Part shown: positions 34,017-44,535 of the stretch, one piece after another | Layout: each line of letters opens with the position of its first letter | Numbering within the stretch: position 1 is the stretch's first letter | NCBI RefSeq assembly: GCF_921293095.1 | Contig: NC_060251.1 | Location: 61,397,585 to 61,461,584 of the forward strand | DNA length: 64,000 nt | Reading direction: 5' to 3' | Source of the DNA: Ischnura elegans | Lineage: Eukaryota > Arthropoda > Insecta > Odonata > Coenagrionidae | Notes under the pieces: generated by a model | What the model saw: only the letters and a program-made list of their open reading frames with translations | What the model was told of the DNA's origin: nothing | Databases searched by the model: none | Translations under genes and position numbers: made by a program

Positions 34017-34512
34017 CAGGGCCGGGCAGTATTTCAAATGCAAGTATTTTAAATTAATTATTTGAAATACATTTGTAATTTGGTATTTGAAATACACGAC
34101 GACCTGAATTCATCTTGTATTTCAAATTCATGTATTGGTATTTTCCCATTCTAAAGTAAAAAAATACATTTTTTAAATAGTTATGTAGTAGCTATGATAA
34201 TACTTCTGTGACATTATGCGTCAGAGATCACTTCGTTTTCGTTAGAATCATTTTCATCATGTTTGAAACTATCCATAACGTGCCAACGCAGGTTATATAT
34301 TTTTTAGATCTCTTCGTTTCCATACAAATGTATTTTGTATTTTAAAAGGTGATTAAATACTAATTTTTAGCGTGTTTTTCAAATACTCAAGTCAAAGGTA
34401 TTTTGTATTTTGCATTTCAAATACATTTTGAGCGGTATTTTGTATTTCAAATACATATGGAGCAGTATTTTGTATTTCCAATACTCCTCGGCCTGTATTT
34501 TGCCTACCCCAG
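34017..34512. mobile_element. hAT-type MITE with perfect 8-bp duplication CCCATGGT and internal repeats
   Basis: CCCATGGT at 34009-34016 and 34513-34520 brackets a segment starting cagggccgggcag and ending cctaccccag, an imperfect inverted pair (11 of 16). The interior is built from many variants of tattttgtatttcaaatac, in both orientations. Confidence 0.85.
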
Positions 34513-35325
34513 CCCATGGTGAATGGCTTAAGGAGATTTCATCGTTGCAAAACATTTGACGATATCAGGAGACGATCATGACATATTTAAAGGGAGATCT
34601 TAGATGGATTCGGCAGAAAATTGGTTTTATTATTCCGTATCATTACCGAGATGCACACCGTAATCGTTAATATATGCGTCTGTTTACACTAGTGACGCAC
34701 TGACTGACTTGGAGGTCAAGAGAAACTTTATATAATTCGCATTAGAGGGAGCCGCGGGCCGTAAACTCCATTATATGACCCCACCCTCATCCTGTTTCTC
34801 TTGGGAATTTCCCAAGGCATCGCCGACGCCATACTTTTATCCCTTACCTGTCACCATTTTCCTATCAGTGGGCGGGGATATCGGGAACGATCTGAGATGA
34901 CTCACTCTTATATTTCATCACTCAAATAAAGGTTAATTGTTTGGTGTCAAATGATATTCACTGTGACTTTCGACCCCTATCTCACTTGTGAAACGTAATT
35001 TATTACTAGTGCAGGTGGACTTTATTCTTGCCTAATACGATAGAAAAATTCATCATATTAGTAAAAATTAAAAAATACGACGGCGAGTTTTTCTTGCGAC
35101 TCCTATCGGGAAAATGTTGTGCTAAGGGAAGAGGTGGGGCTTCAGTGCCCCCTGTAATTTTTTCGATTACTCAACAAACTTAGTGATTCAACCCGAAGGT
35201 TGGTCGAATTAGCTGCTAGTAGAGTTCGCCACAGAAGAGTGAATTTTCACTCATATTAGTTAGCGATGTTATTTCCCTTGACCACGGTACACTTCGAGAA
35301 TTTCTGTTTCGGGGTGTCCGAAGAT

Positions 35326-35396
35326 TTTACCGGGGATTTAAACCCAAAACCATCCGGTTAGGAATCTAAGCTCTCAACCCACTAGGCTACATGACA
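35326..35396 (-). repeat. tRNA-like SINE head or tRNA relic
   Basis: On the minus strand an A box tagcctagtgggttgagag (35389-35371) and a B box gggtttaaatcc (35345-35334) are spaced as in a tRNA gene. A convincing acceptor stem and anticodon arm are missing, so this is more likely a SINE head or a decayed tRNA than a functional gene. Confidence 0.5.
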
Positions 35397-36182
35397 CGAT
35401 CCGAACAGTACTGAATATTTACCGAGTTAAGCAATGTTGTCCGAGTGGCTCTTTGCATGAAAATTTGTACCATTTATACAAATTCATATTTTTAACAATG
35501 GCTATGCTCTATTCACCAGTGGCGCAGCGAGGGGGGGTTTTGGGGGTTAACCCCCCCCCCAGAGCTCACAGAAATTTTTAAGTTAAATCTATTTTACTTA
35601 ATTGGATTAATACGAGTCAAAAATTTATTCTTGCCTGCCATGGTCTGCATCTTGTTATTAATCACGGTCCAAAATTTACGTAAAAGAATTCTCATTGAAT
35701 TCATATTTGTAAATTATAAAAATGTATGCACAGTTTTTGGTACATAAAGACCGGAGGGATTAAATCCTTGAAGCTAATTCTGTTGGATATTGCTTATTAT
35801 TTATTTGGCTTACAAATGACCTTACTGTATGGAGAATATTGTTGGTTTGATGTTGGCAAAATAAATGTTTAAGTCGTCCAAAAATTCGGTGGAATAGTAT
35901 TTTATATGGCTAGTATGAATATTGGTGCAGATCTCTTTTTGGGGATTAAAAAACGGAATGGTTTGCTTATTATGTTGTGAATATTGGATTGTTAACGTTG
36001 TAACATTATTTTATTGCCATTATAAAATATTTTATTGATATGAGTTTATATATTATTTATATTATATATTTTAATATTATTTATTATATTGAGATTATAA
36101 TTATTTTTTTTCCTTTTCTTGACCTTGTTTAATATATGATATAATATTTATTGGAGTTTAGGTCATTTTTAAAATAATTTTC

Positions 36183-36222
36183 AGCCAACGTTTCGATTTA
36201 TTTTTAAATCATCATCAGGGCT
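36183..36222 (-). ncRNA. hammerhead-ribozyme-like motif A1
   Basis: Minus strand: stem I AGCC; core CUGAUGA; one U; stem II GAUUUA/UAAAUC with loop AAAA; GAAAC; then GUU; closing stem I GGCU. Segment ACGU between GAA and the cleavage-site U is self-complementary, as needed for a dimeric stem III. This is the better-preserved arm. Confidence 0.62.
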
Positions 36223-36432
36223 ATGTAAGAAAAAGTATGAACAATATAAAATACAAAGATTAAAACGATACACAATATTTATACACAAAAAAGGTACAAT
36301 CGGGTTTTTTATACAAACATATTTCTTTAAATTATATTATTGTATAAAAAACCCGATTGTACCTTTTTTATGTATAATAATGTGTATCGTTTTAATCTTT
36401 GTATTTTATATTGTTCATACTTTTTCTTACAT

Positions 36433-36472
36433 AGCCCTGATGATGATTTAAAAATAAATGGAAACGTTGGCT
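36433..36472 (+). ncRNA. hammerhead-ribozyme-like motif A2
   Basis: Plus-strand mirror of A1, with stem I AGCC/GGCU and CUGAUGA intact. The base closing stem II next to GAAAC is G instead of C, so the outermost stem II pair is lost. Confidence 0.55.
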
Positions 36473-37082
36473 GAAACTTATTTTAAAAATGACCTAAACT
36501 CCAAGAAATATTATATCATATATTGAGATTATATTGAGTTTGGAAGAGTCAATTTTATAATGACAAATTTTTTTTCATAATATCTCTCATTCCGATTTGT
36601 GCCTGTTACTCGTAGGTTAGCTTGCCGGTGGTTGTAAGTATCTCTTTTTCTGTACATGCCCTTGATTTTTCTTGGCAAGGATCGATATATGTCTACGTTC
36701 GACTGTTACACTCCATCGCCGCAGGCTAAGAGCTAGCTGAATCGAGAATGCTATGAGTCGGCTATTTACTCAACATCTTCGCTAAATTTCTGGAAACCTC
36801 CACTGCTACGAGAATTATTTCTCCAGTCCGTGAAGTGTTTACTTCTACGCTCAAAGCTAGTGCCAAAGCTTACTTGCATACGCGTTCGACTCGTATGCTC
36901 TCAAGGAGTAAAGCGGAGGACGCCAGGGAATAAATTGTTAACAATATCCTATGCAATGCTCAATGAATTTAAAGTGTCTGAAATTCTCAAAAATATTCTT
37001 TGTGAAAGTGTCATAAAATTGAAAGTTTATGCTGAATGATTCGCATTCCATTAATTTCGCTGCGCTTTAAATGTGCTTGATA

Positions 37083-37748
37083 ATAGGGTAGTTTCCTTCA
37101 TCAAAGAAATCGAAATGCATTGATTGCGATACCTTACCCACCATTAGTGTATTCATAATATACAAATTATTTGGTTTTAGAAATACCGGTTTAGACGAAT
37201 GGCAACGGTGAATTTTAACCTCATTTGAAAAAGGCCAGATTGGCGCCCATGCGATGCCACTCCACGCGACGTCACAGGGACCTAGTTTCTATACGAGTAA
37301 ATAGAAGTTTTACATTGTCTGAGATTACCAATGCATGTATGAGGCACAGACTTTAGGGAAACATTTCTTAATCACCTATTAAAACTGACAAAAGTAGGAA
37401 AGTTTCCTTCGTTTGATAAGGTAGTTATAATCCTTATTTAAGCCAAGCGCTACCAGCTAGCAGGGTAGGTACTCTGCTACCTGCTAGCATCCTGCGTCAC
37501 ATCAGCGCTCAAAGCCTCGCCCCAAGGTCACCTCACTTGCGGCAGTGGGAACCAGAATGACGTCACACGGAGTTTTCCCAGCATTCATACTTAGCCGTCG
37601 CGTTTTCGCGCGCTTGAAAATTTTCACTTTTCATTTAATCGCGAAAAATAGATATCGTCATTTAAAAATCTAAAAGCATGAAATACGTACTCCAGGAGTA
37701 ATAATCTTTCGATTTAGGCATTAAAAAAATAATAGGAAACCACCCTAT
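37083..37748. mobile_element. ATAGGGT-ended MITE, copy 2 (full length)
   Basis: Starts atagggtagtttcctt, ends aggaaaccaccctat (666 bp). Flanks TGCTTGATA and TGCTTGCTA agree at 8 of 9. It contains TGACGTCA at 37558. Related copies are at 26613 (inverse, partial) and 59968-60454. Confidence 0.82.
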
Positions 37749-38369
37749 TGCTTGCTAAAAGCATGAGGGCGTGTTTTGAACTTCATGTAGAGAACACAGT
37801 AGCTTTTTGGCTAGATCTGCTTTTGGCTGCCGATCGAGGCATCCAGGTTTAGAACCCGGGGTTCGCCCGGGTCAGATCCGGGATGAAACCTTTGGACAAC
37901 CTTCGAGGAATCCCCTCTTTTGCTTAGTTCGGGGTGAGCTCTACTCTCACCAATCAAAAATAACCTTCGGTTTAATCACTTTGAGTGTGATGCATTTTAT
38001 TGAATTCCTTTTACCATTGACAAGATAAATGTAACAAAGTGAAAATAGCGAAAGATGAATGTAATTGTGCTAAAGAGAGGGAAATCGCATTTTAGTATGT
38101 GGCACAACTGAAAAATACGCCTTTGTTCGATTCATCCTCTCTATTTTATACGCAAATATATAACTGATATCGTATTTCGATGATGACTTTGCTTATTGTA
38201 ATCCAAAAAGAGAAGAGAATTTGAGTTTTCGTACTAGCGCATTTAAATTTCGTGAAGGTCAATTTTTGGTTATGGCTATTTATCTATTACGATGTTTTTT
38301 TATTGAAAATTAATTTTTTAAAGTGATATATACTTATAGTTTGAGTACTTCAACAGTTGATATCCATAT

Positions 38370-38609
38370 CAAGGGCGTACCCAGGATCAAAACTAGGTAG
38401 GGGGCAAGCCATGGTTGTTCAAGTTATAGGTAAGATTTAAGCATGGAGAAGGTGAATGAAACAAACATTTTAAGGAAACTGTTACAGCTATTTATTAGTT
38501 TTTAAATTTATTTGCTTGAAAAAATATTATTTTCCTTAAAGACATTTGCGATTTTTGCTTCTAAGGGGGGGTAGCTGCCCCCTCCTGCCCCTCGCTGGGT
38601 ACGCCCATG
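38370..38609. mobile_element. hAT-type MITE (CAAGGGCGTACCCAG family), uninterrupted copy
   Basis: Starts caagggcgtacccagg, ends ctgggtacgcccatg (240 bp). Flanks ATCCATAT and ATCCAGCT agree at 6 of 8. It shares the caagccatggttgttcaagt block with the other two copies. Confidence 0.75.
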
Positions 38610-39935
38610 ATCCAGCTCCTAGAGTAATAAAGGCTGAGTAATCTGCAAGGCATTGTTAAAAAAAATTCAGCCCTCGTGCTGTTTTACTTACATCTAGGTA
38701 ATTTACGATTAGCCGAGGCTTTTAGAAAAACAGTGACATTAATGAAGGAGAAGGCATTGAATTGAAAAATACAAATATTATCATTTTTAATTAGCGACCT
38801 ATTACGACATTTATGATGAATGGCCCTGAGTGCGATATGTACATACAATTGATAACGAATATTTCCTTGAATTGAATAGTAAAACTCTTTTCATTGTATG
38901 TTGATGTTCCATTATTTCCGGTGCTGGAAAGACTTTAGGTACCTACTCGTATTTCTATTTAGATTATCTTTGTCAAGGTTTTTAACTTACAGTATTGATT
39001 TTACGGGAAACATAGCGAATATTAGTATTATCAATATTTCAAGAGGATTAAGTATGTGGTTTCAACGTAGATGAAACACTCTTTTGGATTGTCTACGTTT
39101 TTCCTGCTTAATGTTCTTTTTTATATTCCGTTCGTTAACATTACCCAAGATTTTTATTTTTCGTTCATGCACTTCTGTTTTAACGTAAGAGGTATATTAT
39201 TTCCGATTTCGGCGCAGGTAGCTTCACAGAAACTACCCTTTATTACTCTATTCACTGAAACCGTAATATTTATTCGTATTTATCCTACCATCGTGGATTC
39301 GTCCCTTCGATTGTATTATATTCTATCAAGGTCCTGTGTACAATTTCATATTTTTACACTCTCAGTTTGGAGAAGGGTTACGTCCTCTGCTGTTTGCTCT
39401 TTAGTGATATATATCCCTGACCAAAGGTTTGCGTTGAGTATCTTGCGCTTCTGAAAAAGGTCAACATAGTCGTGATTTTTGTCTAAGGGTCGATTCATGT
39501 GATGTGATCGTGAAAGCCTCTTATGGTACCCAGAGATCCCTCTGAACTACAGCTAAAATTATCACCCAGTATCGTCGTTTTTCATTTTATTGAAACTCGC
39601 ATCGGAATCTACGCGTCGAAAAAGTGTTATGTTGCAGCTTTTATCTTCAGATCATATTTCAATCATGGCAATGTATCTTGAAAGAGTTATTATGTGAGAA
39701 TTATTTCTCGCTGAAACATGCGAAACATATTTTCGTGTAAAGTTATTCTGCACTTAAATTTTTTACGCTGGCGTAGAAATCGGGTAAAGGATTCCATGAA
39801 TTGACAACCTCTTGCTTTTCAATCAAAGTCTACTGCCCTATTTCCTCGTTGAATCCAATAAAATGTTTGATTCATTTTATTAACAAGCTTGTTAAAACCT
39901 GTTTTGGCTGTAACCGTTTGAAGATAATTAGTAAC

Positions 39936-39985
39936 GGTGTAACGTCTGATGACGGTATACGCATCAAAACCGGTTGTACGTTGGT
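39936..39985 (+). ncRNA. decayed hammerhead-like motif D
   Basis: Reads AACGU, CUGAUGA, a weak hairpin (cggtatacgcatc), AAAAC where GAAAC is expected, then CCGGUU and GUACGUU. ACCGGU is self-complementary like the short stem III of motifs A-C, but the G12 position is lost and stem I is imperfect. Confidence 0.35.
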
Positions 39986-40361
39986 AATAAATCAAGTGAA
40001 AGTACCAGATTTTATTGGTTTGTCATAAGGATGTCCTTTCTCTGACTCAAATACATAGTTTAAATAAATAAAAGATCGTTGCACTTTTGCACAAAATTTT
40101 GTGCGGGCGATGCCATTTACGTTTTCAAAATACTTCTGGAAATACTTTTTTTCTTCATAAAATCTGACTTACAAAATGCTTTTTTCATAAAGGCTGACTT
40201 AATGCAGGGAATTGCACATTTGAAAGTCCCTAACTGTGCGCTAAGAAGATGAAGTAATGATGAAATTTTATGTGCATTTGTGCAGCAAGGACTTCACGAA
40301 TAAATGCTTTTCCATCTGCCGAATATCAGAACGAATAAAACTAAGACATTAGTATTCAAAA

Positions 40362-40631
40362 CAAGGGCGCTCCCAGGATAAAAACTAGAGGGGGGAAAGC
40401 CGTGGTCGTTCAAGTTGTAACTCAGAATACGTTAAAGAGACTAAAATTTCAAGAAAATTATGATATTTTTATCGCCCTATTAGTTTTAAAAAATGCTTGC
40501 TTAAAAAAATATTTTAATTACACGTTTCATACTAATATAGCTTTTCTTGGATTTAAAGAAATTTTGTTCAAAACTACATTTACTTTTGCTTCTAGGGGGG
40601 CAGCTGCCCCCCCCCCCCCCCTACGTCCATG
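40362..40631. mobile_element. hAT-type MITE (CAAGGGCGTACCCAG family), third copy
   Basis: Starts caagggcgctcccagg, ends tacgtccatg (270 bp). Flanks ATTCAAAA and ATCCAAGA agree at 6 of 8. It shares ccgtggtcgttcaagttgta with the 28.2-kb copy. Confidence 0.72.
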
Positions 40632-40659
40632 ATCCAAGAGAAGAAGTCATGGTTAATAG

Positions 40660-41262
40660 TAAAATAGATTAACAAAAACTGGAAGAAGTGAATGAATCAT
40701 GTTATTTGGGGAGAATAATCAGCGATGACGAAGACAGAGTGAAAATATCAGCGGAATAGCATAGGTGAAGAATTTTGACAAAGGAAATATTTACTTACAG
40801 CCGAAAGATTAATTATAGAAGTAACGAAGCAATTTCAGCGTAGTACATCTGTATATTGCGAATTTAAAGCAGTGAGACGTGGAAAATTGCAGCATCGGAG
40901 AAATCACGGGTGGATAATTTCGCAATATAGTGCTTCAGAAGAATGATGAGATTCAAATGGATTGACCGAGTGAGCAAGGAGGAAGTCATGTGTAGAAGAA
41001 AAGACAATCCTTATGAAAACCTCAAGAAGAAGGTAGAAAAAATATAATCGGGCATATCTTTGGGCATGACGACCTTTTGAGGGCAATCGCCTAGAGCCAA
41101 ATGAATGCCAAGAAGGGAAGAGGAAGACCAAGGGTAAAATATATAAAACAGTTAATGACGGATGTTACAGAGAGGACATATATGAATAGATTTTCTGATA
41201 GAAGAATTGAGTGAATAGTTGCATCAAACTAATCTTAGGATTGTTGGTCAGTGATGATGATA
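40660..41262 (+). pseudogene. decayed RTE-like retrotransposon 3' end
   Basis: In broken frames the plus strand gives EEVNESCYLG, SSETWKIAASEKSRVDNF, RRMMRFKWIDRVSKEEV and a tail ctaatcttaggattgttggt. These match, in order, the C-terminal half of the minus-strand copy at 41606-43191. Many stops. The two copies lie tail-to-tail about 350 bp apart. Confidence 0.78.
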
Positions 41263-41605
41263 TTATTTTAAGAAATCGAAACTGCAGTTATTTTTGGTTA
41301 AGTTTGTCCTATGATTTCTTGTGGCTTATTTCCCTCTTGTGTGCCTCAGCTTGTTTCCCTAAGTTACTCTTTGTCTGTAAGTTTTCGTGTTAATTTATTC
41401 TGGTTAAGGTGCGATTGAAAACATAGGTCTAGTAATTATAGTAGATAACAGAAATAATAACAATAACAGAAATGGAATACTGGAATGGATTAAATATGAA
41501 ATGAAAGATTCGTACAAGAAGTGAAGAATCAGTGTGCACTTTGCACGGGAATATTTGACCAATTCAGCTAACTCAATGATTTATATTCGCCGTTAAAATC
41601 GCTCA

Positions 41606-43191
41606 TCATCATCATCATCATCACTGGTCAACAATCCTAGGATTGGTTTGACGCAGCTCTCCACTCAGTTCTCCTATCAGCTAATCTTTTCACTCCTACG
41701 TATTTCTTCTCTTTCACATCTCTCTTTACTTGTTCCATATATTTTGTTCGAGGTCTTCCTTTTCCATTCTTGCCTTCCACCTGTCCTTCGACGATTGTCT
41801 TCATCAGGCCATCATGTCTCAAGATGTGGCCTATAAGGTTGTTCCGTCTTCTTATTAAGGTTTTCATGAGGCTTCTCTTCTCTCCTACCCTTCTTAGGAC
41901 TTCCTCGTTACTAACTCGGTCGATCCATTTGATTTTCATCATTCTTCTGTAGCACCACATTTCAAAGGCCTCTATCCTTGCTTTCTCCGCTGCGGTCATT
42001 GTCCATGCCTCACTTCCGTATAGGAGCATACTCCAGATGTAGGTTCTTATAAATTGTTTCTTTACATCCATATTTAAGTTTCCCGCTGTAAGCAGGTCTC
42101 TCTTTTGGTGGAATGCTCTCTTCGCCTGGGCTATTCTGCTGATAATTTCTTTCTTGCTTCTCCCGTCACTAGTTATCTTGCTTCCCAAATAACAGAATTC
42201 ATCCACTTCTATCAGTTTTTGCCTCCCTATTTTAATGTTGGTCTTGACTTCTTCTCTTCTGCTGCATACTAAGATCTTGGTTTTCTTCGTGCTTATTTTC
42301 AGTTGATATCTACTCATTACCCTACCCATATTAACCAGAATATTTTTCAAATCCTTCTCTGTTTCTGCTATAACGGCTATGTCATCGGCAAATCTTAGTA
42401 TGCTTATTTTTTCTCCATGGATATTCACTCCCAATGCCTTTTCTTTGATTTCCTTAATGGCTTTTTCAATGTAAACGTTGAAAATTACGGGTGACAATGT
42501 ACAGCCTTGTCGCACTCCTTTCTTAATTCTTGCTTCTTCACAGCTGGGCCCTGATTTTATCACGGCTATTTGGTTTTTGTATAAACTGTGGATGATTCTT
42601 CTGTCATTATAAAGAACCCCAATTTCCTTTAGGATTCCAAGCATTGTGCTTCAATCCACGTTATCAAATGCTTTCTCTAAGTCCACAAACGCAACGAATG
42701 TTGGCTTGTTCTTTTCCATTCTCTTTTCTATGAGCAGTCTTAGGGCCAATATTGCTTCCCTTGTGCCTTTGTTTTTTCTGAATCCAAATTGGTCCTCATC
42801 CAAGTACTCTTCTGCTTTTCGTTCTATTCTTCTATAGATGATCCTTGTCAGTATCTTTGATGCATGTGTAGTAAGGCTTATGGTCCTAAAATCTTCGCAC
42901 TTCTCCGCTCTTTTCTTCTTAGGAATAGGGATTATAATGTTCCTCTCGAAATCCTTTGGTATCTCACCTGTCGTATACATTTCACTAATGATTTTGTATA
43001 GCTGGCACAACGTCTTCTCTCCTGAATTTTTTATTAGTTCTGCAGGAATGTCATCAATGCCAGACGCTTTATTTATCCTGAGGTCTCTTACAGCCGCATC
43101 AAATTCCGATCTTAAAATTGGGGCTCCCATGTCATCGGCATCCACTTCCCTCTCGTTTTCGATAGCATTCGTTCTGAGGCGACTTCCTTAG
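41606..43191 (-). pseudogene. non-LTR retrotransposon reverse transcriptase (RTE-like), 5'-truncated
   Basis: One minus-strand frame runs from about 43191 to the stop near 41637, broken only at about 42650, where FDNVD is followed by a stop in the position of a Trp (TGG to TGA), then STMLGILKEIG. Reverse transcriptase landmarks in order: INKASGIDDIPAELIK, IIIPIPKKK, QFGFRKNKGTREAI, FVAFVDLEKAFD, GVRQGCTLSPVIFN, the catalytic RFADDIAVIAE (near 42390), and a C-terminal part with CYLGSKIT and a Trp/Arg-rich tail. The endonuclease domain is absent, so the copy is 5'-truncated. The 3' end finishes in an ATC/GAT microsatellite (41606-41623), common for RTE/CR1-like tails. The clade is inferred from motif style only. 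One nonsense mutation suggests a fairly young copy. Confidence 0.88.
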
Positions 43192-44327
43192 TATTTTGGT
43201 CAAAGTGGGCGTGGCTTGTCCTTCCCAAGCACCCCCATTCCGGCCATACTTTGCTCCATTCCGGCATTGCTTTGTTCCTCGATGCCAGTGGTGCCCCCTC
43301 CAGATTTACATTTACGACCTCCTTGCATCTCTACCAGATGTCACGTGTCATCAACTGGCACGTCATCACCACCAGATGATGACGTTCCTCAGTTGCCTAG
43401 CTCGAGCAATATTAACAGTATTAAAGAAGGATCACTTTGCTCTTATCGTCACGCTGCGGATATTTTTGAGAACCGATGAAAATGCGCCTTAAGAGGCAAC
43501 ATAAATCGTACTTGAACGGGACGGACTGGGACCTCCTCTATGTACCGTCTACTGGGACCTCCTTGATCGCTGTGACACAACCCATCGATTGACCACAAAC
43601 CGAGGTATACCCAAGCACATTACTATTCAAATGGATCCTCCCCAAATGAAAATATCTGGCCATATCTCGCTCGGTAGAGGAATTGGGGGAAGCGAAATAT
43701 TATCCGCTTATTACTTCTTGCATGGATTTGCAATGGTGATTACTAACCGTTGCAAGTTTTCACTTCGAATGAATTTGTACACATATTTTGTTATTATGCG
43801 TAATATTTTTACGACCGTCTGGTGCGCGTGTGGGGGTCCCCTTGCATTCTGCATTGATTGATCACCCCCTGCCAAACACTATAGAGGTGGCTCGCAGGGT
43901 ATTATGTAGATACTCTTGAAAAATACTTGCAACCACCTCCGATGCTCACAATACGAAAAAAATACGATAGCGTAACCGATTCCATCGCTTCATGAAATCA
44001 AAATAACCTTCGTTCGTGTTGTTTCTCGGAAAGTAAGAATCCTCTTCAGAACCTCATGGTTTTCCTCCACCCCAAGACCTCCCCCATCCATCCGGCTCTT
44101 TTCTTTCTGCAAATCGTGAAATGACATCCTTCACCTTGGGTCTCAAGCGGCGATAGTTCCTTCTCTATCCTCCCTCTCTCCCTGCAATTACCATCCCCTA
44201 CCTATGCAACCCTCTCCCCACTCCCTGAACCTCACCCCGCTATCTTTCCGTCTCATTCTTAAACCCCCCTCCTCCGTCTGTCGTCATCATAGATCCGCAC
44301 ACCAACACATTCGACTGTCTATCCCTT
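43192..44327. other. no gene recognised; 5' flank of the JHBP-family gene
   Basis: Moderately GC-rich, C-rich toward 44300. Several overlapping open frames exist but none has recognisable content. It probably includes the upstream promoter region of the gene starting at 44536. Confidence 0.4.
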
Positions 44328-44370
44328 TATATAGGCTCGTGCAGTGGTCCTATGCGCCTGCTTTATTCAG
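44328..44370 (+). promoter_or_regulatory. candidate core promoter of the JHBP-family gene
   Basis: A TATATA box (44328-44333) is followed by ttattcagttt (44363-44373), containing the arthropod initiator TCAGTT. The spacing of about 40 bp is longer than the usual 30, so the exact start site is uncertain. The coding start is about 170 bp downstream. Confidence 0.45.
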
Positions 44371-44535
44371 TTTCAGCCACAAGGATTCCGACCTCAGCAC
44401 AGGTGTTTACCTCCTCGCCTTCATCGCCTTCCTCGAACGAAAGAGAGCGCTTCTGTCGCCTTTTCCCCTCAGGGGATAGTTGCTCTCTTCGACAGCCAAA
44501 GGTTTTTGTTTTTCAGTTCCTTCCCGCATTTCGGA

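Larger units (their letters stand above)
36131..36524. repeat. 394-bp palindrome A carrying a hammerhead-like motif in each arm
   Basis: The left arm starts aatatatgatataatattta and the right arm ends with its near-exact inverse. Arms of about 190 bp meet near 36325. Each arm holds the motif described in the two ncRNA entries below. The outer part includes ggagtttaggtcatttt on both sides. No open frame. Confidence 0.9.

Noticed and set aside
35516-35580. cagtggcgcagcgagg followed by G and C runs, resembling a hAT MITE end
   Set aside because: Only the left end is visible; no right end or duplication found, so it is not listed as an element.
39071-39454. 127-codon frame rich in Phe, Ile and Leu, starting MKHSFGLSTFFLLN
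   Set aside because: Its hydrophobicity follows from T-rich sequence. No family pattern; lies between transposons.
41606-41623. (ATC)n run considered as a stand-alone microsatellite
   Set aside because: It sits exactly at the 3' end of the minus-strand retrotransposon and is better explained as its tail.
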